NCBI GenBank assembly: GCA_030849805.1
Contig: JASANZ010002251.1
Span: forward strand, 1-64,000
From: Sergeia podlipaevii
Taxonomy: Eukaryota; Euglenozoa; Kinetoplastea; Trypanosomatida; Trypanosomatidae
Length of the DNA: 64,000 bases
Direction of reading: 5' to 3'
The position numbers and the translations under genes were made by a program. The first letter of the stretch is position 1. Each line of letters begins with the position of its first letter. Below the pieces are notes generated by a model. It made no database searches. It was not told where the DNA came from and worked only from the letters and a program-made list of their open reading frames with translations. Positions 42,727 to 51,185 of the stretch are shown here, piece by piece.

Positions 42727-43567
42727 GACGATAACTTACACAAAGAGAGGGTGTTGCGTGTGTATGTACTATTATAGGGCAAAGGTTCTACTGAGAAAGA
42801 GCGCCACTTTATGAAAACACAACGCTGTAAAGTGATCTTCTATGCGGGTGCCACCAGAAAAGAAGTGGCGTGATGAGCGGAGAATGAAGAGCTATTGTAG
42901 TTGAGTACACACACACACATGCACAAACACCTCCAACTCTTCTTATTATTATTATAAAGCTACTGTGCAGATAGAAACACTGAAAGAGAGCTTCAAAAGC
43001 CAATTGAAAACAAAAAAAAATTTAATAAGAGGAGGGGAAGAAGAAGGAAAAAAATATGTAAAAAAAAACAGAAACAACAGCAAATGAACTACTTTGGAGA
43101 GAAGGATAGCTGTGTGTGTGTGTGCTCTACAAGAAGGGTGTCATCTTACCATACTGTGTTGATGAAGTTATGCTTTATCTGTTAGATATCAAAACATGTA
43201 TCTATAGATAATAGAACAAAAAAAGTGAAAAAAGAAAAGTTAAATAGACCACAGAAAAAAAAATGCAATCACTAATAATAATAATAGCAATAACGTTCTG
43301 TACATATAGAATATAGCTGTGCGTGTTCCATAGCGCCACACCCTTTGATGAAACATGCAAGAGGAAGAAGGAGAGGCGATCAGCAGCACCGCAAACAATG
43401 GCAAAGATCATGCTGAGGAAAAGAAAAAAAAAATGAATGAAGAAAAGAGAGGATTAAGCAGTGGTATCAAACCCTCTCTCCATACCCCCCCCCTCCCTAT
43501 ACACGTAGTAGCGTGCAAGTCAGAACCTCAAGTCTCCTCACCGTACCGCTGCTGCTGACCAGCAGAG
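42727..43567. other. Spacer upstream of IFT22
   Basis: AT-rich, with (AC)n at 42907-42920 and A-runs. No gene seen. The final 60 bases next to 43567 remain GC-rich. Confidence 0.6.
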
Positions 43568-45619
43568 CTATTCCCCAATGGGGAAGGCGGGGGGCGACGG
43601 TCGCCTTCCTGACCCCTCGCTACCTCGAGATCGCACAGTACGGGTCTGCACAAGATCTACGTCACCGCCACTATCTCCTGAGGTGCTTTCGATGACCTCC
43701 CAGTCTCCCAACGGTACCTCACGCTCCACAGCGCGCATAGCAGGGTTCCCCTCGCACACCTCCTCGCTGCCCCACACCGCCTCCCGTTGGTCATCCAACA
43801 CTCTCACAAGTGCCATGAAGGTCGCCGCCTCCGAGGCAAGGGTGAGATCGTTTGCTGGTGCGTAGCGAGACCAGCGCTGCTCCAGTTCCTTGAGATATTC
43901 CTCATGTTCAGGGTTCCAGCGGAAATACGCGGCTAGCCCCTCCTGCTGACGCTGCCTCCGCCGCTGCTGGTGTGGACTAAAGTCCAACTCGGTTGAAAGG
44001 GGACTACTTTCGAGGTGTGCAAAGTGTACAGAAGACTGCGATATGGAGATGCGTGACGACGGTGCTTGAGAGCTGCTATCATCGCTTTCCATCTCAGGAA
44101 CCACCACATGAGGGCCGCGGCGAAGAATAAGGTTTCGTCTGAGATACGGCATCACTTCTAATATGGGCACGCGCGCCACCATTGGCGCCGCTGTCTCTGC
44201 CAGCGATGTGGTGTTGTGCAGTAAAACGCTACCTTTCGTAACGCCCTCCGTTTTCGCCGCCCCACTCACCATCGACGAGCTCAGAAAGCTCTCTTGCATT
44301 CCACCACCGCCATCAGCGCCTCTCGAAGCTGCCGCGGGCGAGGCAGCAAGAGAATGTTTGCGCGTAGAATGAGACGATACCGGAGATTCACCTGACAGTG
44401 CTGCATCTGCCAGAGTGCTGACGGCGTGCAATCGAGGCCACTTATAGATGACGCTCCGCAGCGGCACACTCCACCACCGCATGGCGGGTACAGGCACAGC
44501 TTGAAAGCCAAGAGTACTCAGCTGCTTTGCGGTCACAGTAACGGCAGCTAGTCCACCCTCTAGAACCCCGCCGCTTGCTACCGCCGCTGTTGCCGCCGCC
44601 CCACCACCAGCAGCCGCTGCGGCTTTGTTAGGGCTGGTGTTGTTGCTTGTCGTACCGGCAGCACCGAAGCCACCACGGTTGCGAGCGAAACTTAGCAGAC
44701 TGTCCTCCACCAGCTTGAAGGACTCCAAGATGTCATCGCAGATACCACTGAAGAATGCAGACGCAAAGGCGCCGCCGCGCCAGAAAGTACCGCCCTCAAT
44801 AGACGAGGACGCCGTGCCAGGCAGAAGCCTTTCCGGAATCAGTACTGTGTAGTACACCATCACTGGGCTGCCGAGGGAGTCGGTGCCGTCCTCGGTGGCA
44901 GCCACCACAAGCTGCTCCAGCTTCAGCAGTGGATAACTAGGATACATGGCAGCCAGCACACGCGCAATCTGCACAGTAGGTATGCATCCGCGTGGCTTCA
45001 CAGGCTTCGCACCACAACCTGTCGCTGTCGTTGCCTCACCGCTGTTGGACCCCTTTCCTCCTGCAGACATGCGCTGTTGCAGCAACTGGCGCCGCCCTTC
45101 CGCCCTGTGAGCCTCACGGGCCTCCTCCATGCGTATGTCCACACGCTCGCACATGGCAAGAAACACAGCCCGCTCATTGCGAAATACGTCAAAGACGACT
45201 TCGCTGAGTTCACCACGGGAGGCCAGTCCGAACGCGTATGTGAGAAACCCAGCATCCGGCCTGCGTGACGCAACGTCTAAAGAGTAAGTTAGCTTCAGGC
45301 CTTCCTCCGGTAGACGCAGAATATCCTCTGGCGGGCGAACCGAGTGGAGCAAGCAGTGCAGCTCCCATTTGACCACGTTGGAAATGATGGGACTGTCGCT
45401 CAAGTTCTCGTGGTCCTCCTCCTCCAGCTGTCGCTTGACAGTGGAGTGTCGCTGCTTCGCTCTCTCGCGCGCACGCTCTGCTTTGAGTTGGGAACTGACG
45501 TGTGGAGGGAGCAGGGGGATCAACCGCTGCTCTCTATTCAGCCACACAACGTTGACAAAGAGCTCAATGAACTCATCAAGTGCCATTGGGCGTATGCGAA
45601 GAGGTGGCTGTTTTTGCAT
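43568..45619 (-). CDS. Hypothetical protein, probably the C-terminal half of the 45629-47767 gene
   Basis: 683 residues from the ATG at 45619. It opens with PPLRIRPMALDEFIELFVNV, a helical and possibly EF-hand-like start, then a basic, charged helix and a mixed alpha/beta region with PVMVYYTVLIPERLLPG. After that comes an Ala/Gly-rich linker and an acidic C-terminal part. I recognise no domain with certainty. The upstream frame ends with a TAG only nine bases before this ATG and in the same frame, with just CAG CAG CAG between. No polypyrimidine tract precedes the ATG, so a separately spliced mRNA is hard to picture. The two frames together would make a protein of about 1,399 residues. It ends in TAG. 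Confidence 0.75.
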   Translation of the reverse strand: MQKQPPLRIRPMALDEFIELFVNVVWLNREQRLIPLLPPHVSSQLKAERARERAKQRHSTVKRQLEEEDHENLSDSPIISNVVKWELHCLLHSVRPPEDILRLPEEGLKLTYSLDVASRRPDAGFLTYAFGLASRGELSEVVFDVFRNERAVFLAMCERVDIRMEEAREAHRAEGRRQLLQQRMSAGGKGSNSGEATTATGCGAKPVKPRGCIPTVQIARVLAAMYPSYPLLKLEQLVVAATEDGTDSLGSPVMVYYTVLIPERLLPGTASSSIEGGTFWRGGAFASAFFSGICDDILESFKLVEDSLLSFARNRGGFGAAGTTSNNTSPNKAAAAAGGGAAATAAVASGGVLEGGLAAVTVTAKQLSTLGFQAVPVPAMRWWSVPLRSVIYKWPRLHAVSTLADAALSGESPVSSHSTRKHSLAASPAAASRGADGGGGMQESFLSSSMVSGAAKTEGVTKGSVLLHNTTSLAETAAPMVARVPILEVMPYLRRNLILRRGPHVVVPEMESDDSSSQAPSSRISISQSSVHFAHLESSPLSTELDFSPHQQRRRQRQQEGLAAYFRWNPEHEEYLKELEQRWSRYAPANDLTLASEAATFMALVRVLDDQREAVWGSEEVCEGNPAMRAVEREVPLGDWEVIESTSGDSGGDVDLVQTRTVRSRGSEGSGRRPSPPAFPIGE

Positions 45620-45631
45620 CTGCTGCTGCTA
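45620..45631 (-). other. In-frame UAG CAG CAG CAG junction
   Basis: The codons CGA CGG TAG CAG CAG CAG ATG run in one frame from the upstream ORF into the downstream ORF. A single C-to-T change in a CAG repeat would create this stop. UAG followed by CAR partly resembles known leaky stop contexts. Confidence 0.85.
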
Positions 45632-47767
45632 CCGTCGTTTCGGCATTGACGATTCGGGCTCTGACTTGCCTCCAGCAGTGATGACCGAGGCACGTGCTCC
45701 CTGCGCGGCGGGCAGGGGCATGTGTAGCGCTCCAAGCGCCTCCATGGCCTCTCTCCGTGCGTACTCTATAAGTTCAAGTCTCTGTGACATGATCTCGTGC
45801 ACAAAGCACTCAGCCACAAGTGGGTGCAGCGTCAAGAGCGGCACACTAAGGTGACTCCTCAGGTGACGAGGGATATGAACGCCTCTCCCGAGTGGGGGCG
45901 ACCACTGCCGCTGTTTAAACTCAATGCCTCCCATAGTAACCGGGGAAGATGAGGACTTGTCCCCAGGCTTCTTCTGCTTGGTCACCGCGTGGATAAGGTG
46001 CATGCGTGAGGCGCGCTTGATGCTGAGAATGCTCAGTAGAGTTGACTTGGCCGCACCGCCGTTCGCGGCGTCGTTGATAGAAAGGATACTCTGCAACTGT
46101 CGGCGCAACACTGGGTCCTTGATTACCGCGAGTGCCTCATCCACCTGATCAAACGCCTCCGAGTCCTCAGAAGCCAGTGAACTGGACATGGATGTATGCG
46201 TGTCGGCGAGCGAGTCGTTGTCAATTGGGAGTGGCTTGTCTTCTGGTAATGTTGACGGCGCACGCGCGGGACTCTCGCGCCACGACACTCGTGGTGTCCT
46301 CCCTGTGCCAGTCATGCTCTTGGAGGAGCTGGCGGCTTCTGAGCGCTCAGTCATCGCCGCAGATCCCTCCCTCTGCTTACACTCCTCTTCTATATCTACG
46401 TCGCCCTCCGCGCCTTCAGCGATACCTTCTACATCGTTGCGTGTCTTTTCGTCCTCCTGTTCACCGGGAATTTGCTTGGTGCTAGTGGCCATGAGCACTC
46501 CCATGTTCTTCTTTCCTGGCCGCATGCCTCTACCCCCAATACCTTCAGCGGCGGAGAGTAGCTCCTCTCTGGTGCGTGCATCCAGTAGCGCGATGAGCAT
46601 GTTATGCGCTGCGGCCAGGTCCCTAGCTACCTTCGCGCTGCGTCGCTTCTCCACCATCGCGTCGCGCCGATACAGCTGTAGGTCAGTTGCAATGGCCATG
46701 TTATGATCATGAATAATACTCAGGCGCGCAGAGAGCTCCACCGCCTGCCGAGCATAACGGGAGTTCAGCTTGCGAAGACGCGCAACCATGTCCTCAAGCC
46801 TCTCCCGCTCAGCCGTCATCTCTGCCACCTTGGTCTCCAGCTCCTCAAGCGCCTTCTCCTTCTCTGCGCGCATGATGAGGCGGCGCACATACAAGGGGTC
46901 CTTCTGAGTGCCCGTCACTGCCCCGCCCGTGAGCAGATTTCCATCGCCGTCGTACATCATGTGTGTGAGCTCCATCTGATGCATGAGAAGCCCTTCCAGT
47001 TTCGCCACCTCACGCTGGTACGTTGCGATCTGCTCTCGGAAGCGGTCACGCTGTGCGGAGGCCTCCTCCACCAAGCTGGCCATGCGTGCCTCCACCATGC
47101 GAACCTTCTGATAGGCAGCAGCCACTGCGTCATTCGCCTCTGACTCTGCCGCGCCCTCCGCGTTACTACTAACCGAGTTCGCTGCTGCCACTGCTGTCCC
47201 TACAGTGGCAAAGTGCCCACCAGCCCCCATTCTGTGCGTGTTCACAGCACTCGCCTGCAGAAGCAAGTCGCCACGCTCATCCACGAGGAAGTCAATGTAC
47301 TCAAAAAGGAAGCCCAGCATCTTCTGCAGCGCAGGACGATACAAACCCGCGTTGGAGGTAAAGACCGCCAGTGCAGCTCTAGCGAGCTCTACTCGGGTCA
47401 CAGCGGTTCGAGGATTGCGCACAGCGGAGCTGTACAAGTAGGACTCCTGCTGTTGTTGTTCGGCGGTGTCGCAGTTGCTGCCCACCAGGGGTATAGAGGC
47501 AGCGGAGGGAGATCCTTCAGCAGCGCTAGGGGATGAGCTGAGAAAACTAACAGGAACAGACGACTTTGGATCTTCTTCCTTCCCAATCTCAGTGAGGATG
47601 CGTGTATCGTTCAGATTTTTCTGCGCTGGCTCAATGCGAAAGTGGCGTGACAATGGCTCTTGCTGTTGTTGAAGAGTATGATGAATCCCGCCGCCACCGC
47701 CCGCAGTGATGTCCGCGGCATCCCATGAAGCTAGGATGTTCTGCAGCTGAACCTGCAGTGCCGTCAT
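45629..47767 (-). CDS. Coiled-coil protein, TSNAXIP1-like N-terminus
   Basis: 712 residues from the ATG at 47767 (MTALQVQLQNIL); the frame is open another 186 codons upstream but that part is leader sequence rich in Cys, Leu and Phe. A segment at about 140-170, with VFTSNAGLYRPALQKMLGFL followed by FEYIDFLVDE, resembles the N-terminal domain of translin-associated factor X-interacting protein 1, an axoneme-associated family. Long coiled coils follow (AYQKVRMVEARMASLVEE, EKEKALEELETKVAEMTAER), then an acidic, Ser-rich region and a final helical part. The frame stops at a TAG followed in frame by the next ORF. A flagellar role is inferred from the family resemblance, which is tentative. Confidence 0.75.
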   Translation of the reverse strand: MTALQVQLQNILASWDAADITAGGGGGIHHTLQQQQEPLSRHFRIEPAQKNLNDTRILTEIGKEEDPKSSVPVSFLSSSPSAAEGSPSAASIPLVGSNCDTAEQQQQESYLYSSAVRNPRTAVTRVELARAALAVFTSNAGLYRPALQKMLGFLFEYIDFLVDERGDLLLQASAVNTHRMGAGGHFATVGTAVAAANSVSSNAEGAAESEANDAVAAAYQKVRMVEARMASLVEEASAQRDRFREQIATYQREVAKLEGLLMHQMELTHMMYDGDGNLLTGGAVTGTQKDPLYVRRLIMRAEKEKALEELETKVAEMTAERERLEDMVARLRKLNSRYARQAVELSARLSIIHDHNMAIATDLQLYRRDAMVEKRRSAKVARDLAAAHNMLIALLDARTREELLSAAEGIGGRGMRPGKKNMGVLMATSTKQIPGEQEDEKTRNDVEGIAEGAEGDVDIEEECKQREGSAAMTERSEAASSSKSMTGTGRTPRVSWRESPARAPSTLPEDKPLPIDNDSLADTHTSMSSSLASEDSEAFDQVDEALAVIKDPVLRRQLQSILSINDAANGGAAKSTLLSILSIKRASRMHLIHAVTKQKKPGDKSSSSPVTMGGIEFKQRQWSPPLGRGVHIPRHLRSHLSVPLLTLHPLVAECFVHEIMSQRLELIEYARREAMEALGALHMPLPAAQGARASVITAGGKSEPESSMPKRR

Positions 47768-50108
47768 GAAACGAACTATACTTCCGTCTTCTTTATTCAA
47801 AGATATAAATGTATAGACTGTGGATGTAGGAAACACAGAAGTACGTCTCAAATGTGCGTTTCTGATAACTCTTTCCCTTTGACAAAGAAAAAATAAATTT
47901 TCAAAAGAAAGAAGAAGGAGAAGAAGAAGAAGCCGAGTGATGTGATACGAAAGAAATGTAAAGAAGCGGAGGACAAAGTGAGTGATCATTGAGAAGAGAT
48001 GCATAACACAAAATAACAAAGCAATATTCCGGATGCATTGAAAAAAGAAACATGATAGCATGCATGCATACACACATATATATATACAAAGAAGGGAGAT
48101 AATGACGTGGGTTGTTGTTGCTTTCGTAAGTGTTCGTTGGTACATAATTTGCCTCCTCCTTTTGCAATCTCCCCTTTTTTGAAGAACCCCACAGGCGAGA
48201 AGAAGAGGAAAGAGGGAAGAACGTACTACACATCTATTTGTATACTGTAGGCATGCATACACACTCACGCAAACACACTCACGCAAACACAATTGTTCAA
48301 ACTTAGAAAAAGAAAAAGGTGACAATAAACTTTAGCCAATTTCAATAAAGAGCAGATAAAAAAGATAATGTTCTATACACACAGAGAGAGAACCACACAG
48401 AGTAGTCCATGTACATATCCTCTTTATTTATTTAACAGAAACTCATTGTGCTTGGACAGTAAGCATATGACCACAGATCGTACTGTTTTTAGAGCACACA
48501 CACATATATATCTTCACACACTTTCACATGGAAACAGTTTCTCCTATATTTTCGTTGTTACAAGACCAGACAACATCCCAGCACCACTTGAGTGTACTCT
48601 CTATTGTAGCGTACACGCGTGTGTTTGTGTGTGTGTGTGTGTGTGTATAGATGTGACTTTTCTCCCTTTCATTTCATTCATATAGTCTACTATATATACG
48701 TTTATAAAGAAAAGAAGTACAACAATCTGGTGAAGAGCAAAAATATAATAATAATAATTGTATGTAAGCACATATTCTATTATGCCTGCCTCTGTGCTTA
48801 CAAAAAATTTTTTTCGATGCGTCGACAAAAAAGATAGAAAAGGGGGAAAAAAGCGTTGAGGATGAAGACAGGCGCGAAATGTTTCACAGTGCACGCATTT
48901 CCCTACATTTACTGACGCTTTGTTCTTCGTGTTATTTTCCGCATCTAATGATAAAAAAGAAAATGATAATTTAAAAAAAGGATGCGATGTGGATCATATT
49001 TTCCTTTTCGTTGTTGATTCTTATCTGCTTGTTGATACAGGAATCGCCGCGGACAAAGATACTCTAAGACAATATAAAAAAAGGAAAAAAGAAAAGAGCC
49101 GGCAGTGATGTGTTTGTCTGTACGTGCCTTCAAAGCATTTAATCACATCAACTTACATTTGTATCAGCAGTCAGCCACTGGCCCCTTAAACTCTCTCCCA
49201 TGCATGACATGTACAGGCGACTAAGTGCAATCACAAAAAGCTTGGCAGATTCCTTTTTTTCTCTCCTTAAAAGCAACAAAAGATGGAAAACATGCAGAAA
49301 ACGGGGAATTGGGGGGAAAGAAAAAAACGAGCTCCTTGACGTTTGTATTTATGTATAAGAGAATGATGAAGAATTGCATCTCCTTCGTATTGTGTACCCT
49401 CAAAGTACAACAAAATAAACTGCTATAGCGTTCAGTAATATATAGATATATATATGAAAGACATTTAAAAAGAATGTCCTCACATGTATAGAGTGAGAAA
49501 AAAAAGAGAGCGTAAAAATCTTTAAAAGAGTGGGAGAGCCTTTATACTTGCACGGCAACACACACACACACACAAACACGCACACAAACGAAAACGACAG
49601 AAAAAAAAGCGTATGGACATCAGATGCTAAAACTTATCAGTTATGCACATATACATAGCCGGTGCACATATGTAAAGCCCTCAGCAAACAAACAGGCAAG
49701 TGCCTACTCTCCGCCACTCCATCCACACATACGCATACGAAATTTGGATTTAAGAGAGGGGGGAAACGCAAAATGTAGGTAGGTCAGTAAACAAAAAAGA
49801 ATGCGCCTTACTGAGTGGGAAAAAATCAATACGAAAAAAAAAGGTTTTGATGAAAGGAGATAATGATAATAGATATAATAACAAGACCTGTAACGGGAGG
49901 GAGAGATAGAAAAGAATCGAGTCTTTTGGTGAGTACGTGTGAAGGGATGCATATGAAGTGGATAGCTACTATCCTCAACTCAAGCAACCAATGAAAAGTA
50001 ATAACACTTCTTGAATTACGGAGAAAGATAGAGAGAGGGAAATAGGGATGCGCGCGTGACACTCTTCTTGCTATCTTGTTCTTTCTCTCTCTCATCATTT
50101 CCAAATAT
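47768..50108. other. 2.3 kb gene-free spacer
   Basis: AT-rich with (TA)n near 48075-48087, (GT)n at 48620-48646 and (CA)n at 49560-49572. No gene or structured RNA seen. It holds the leader of the coiled-coil gene and the 3' UTR of the small orphan. Confidence 0.65.
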
Positions 50109-50723
50109 CTACCTCATAATTGTATATTGTTTCACTCGGGTGGCTCCGGTGCTTTCATCGCCCTCACGCGCCAGCTCCGACAGGAGATCGAATATTTCAC
50201 TGCGGTACTTTGCCAACTTGTTATTCAGGAGGTGGCACATTTTGAGGGCACGCTGCATGCTTGGAGTAGTAAGATGCGCCTCCATAGATGCCCTATCAAT
50301 CCCCTTCTCCTCGAGTGAGCACAGGTCTATAACAACGGCATTGTTTTCCGAGAATGTGGAGGCCGCTGCGTACTTCTCAATACCGCCGCACAGACGGTTG
50401 CCAACCACAGTAACGATCTTGTAGTTGATTGCCAGGCGTCCGAGCAACTTCTGCCGGCTGTCGTCACACAACTCATGGTCGTGTTTTACAAGCAGCATCA
50501 GCGACACCATTTTGGAGAGACGCATATTCAAAAAGCTGATCACCTCTTCAGGAACCTGCCTCGTATGCCAACCTGTCCAGCACGTGTTCTCGGATGGCAG
50601 CAAAGCCAACATGCGGGAGATATCAGGGATGTCTGTAGAAGGCTCGATGAGGTGTGAGAAAGCCTCGTTCGCATCCACCAGAAGCAGAAGAATAAGAAAA
50701 GGGATGCTTGACAAAGTTTTCAT
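50109..50723 (-). CDS. Small orphan protein with signal-like N-terminus
   Basis: 204 residues from the ATG at 50723. The start MKTLSSIPFLILLLLVDANE looks like a signal peptide or membrane anchor; an acidic stretch follows at once. An alternative is that the hydrophobic run is the first buried helix of a cytosolic fold. The rest is a compact alpha/beta protein with six Cys or so, including ENTCW and HELCDD, then YKIVTVVGNRLCGG and a helical C-terminus with MCHLLNNKLAKYRSEIFDLL. I recognise no family. Upstream codons in frame lack an ATG near enough to matter. It ends in TAG. GC content and the codon pattern are like those of its neighbours, so it is likely real. Confidence 0.65.
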   Translation of the reverse strand: MKTLSSIPFLILLLLVDANEAFSHLIEPSTDIPDISRMLALLPSENTCWTGWHTRQVPEEVISFLNMRLSKMVSLMLLVKHDHELCDDSRQKLLGRLAINYKIVTVVGNRLCGGIEKYAAASTFSENNAVVIDLCSLEEKGIDRASMEAHLTTPSMQRALKMCHLLNNKLAKYRSEIFDLLSELAREGDESTGATRVKQYTIMR

Positions 50724-51185
50724 GTTGATGATCAATATATGTGTATATAACGTAAAGATAACGATAAACAATACAGTTGAGTGTAGATGCAATTGAAGTA
50801 ACTGCGATCCAGCCTAACCTAACTTCTCTTCTTATCTTCCTTTCTTTCTCAGTGGCTGTTTCGCCCTGCAACGCTTGAAGTTTGTTGTTGTTGTTGTTGC
50901 TTTTCTCTCTAAGACAGGCAAGAGCTTGAAGGGAAGCAACGCCAACTCAAGTGAGTCAAAGATTTGTAAGAAGGAGAAGACGAATTGATGTTGGTATTTT
51001 GAAGCACTTTCCAATTGACGGGTGGTGCACAGTCTCTGCAGAAGCATTTAAAAAAAAAGAAAAAAAAAACGTGTAGAAATGTTATTTTCATTAACTCTTT
51101 GCCTGCACTATTGATTCCTGGATAGTGTTGATAGTTTGAGCATGCTACAAATCAAAAAAAATATATATTTAAAAAAAGGGGGGCG
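50724..51185. other. Spacer between COG5 and the small orphan
   Basis: AT-rich, with a (GTT)n tract at 50882-50899 and A-runs near 51049-51070. No gene seen. Confidence 0.6.
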
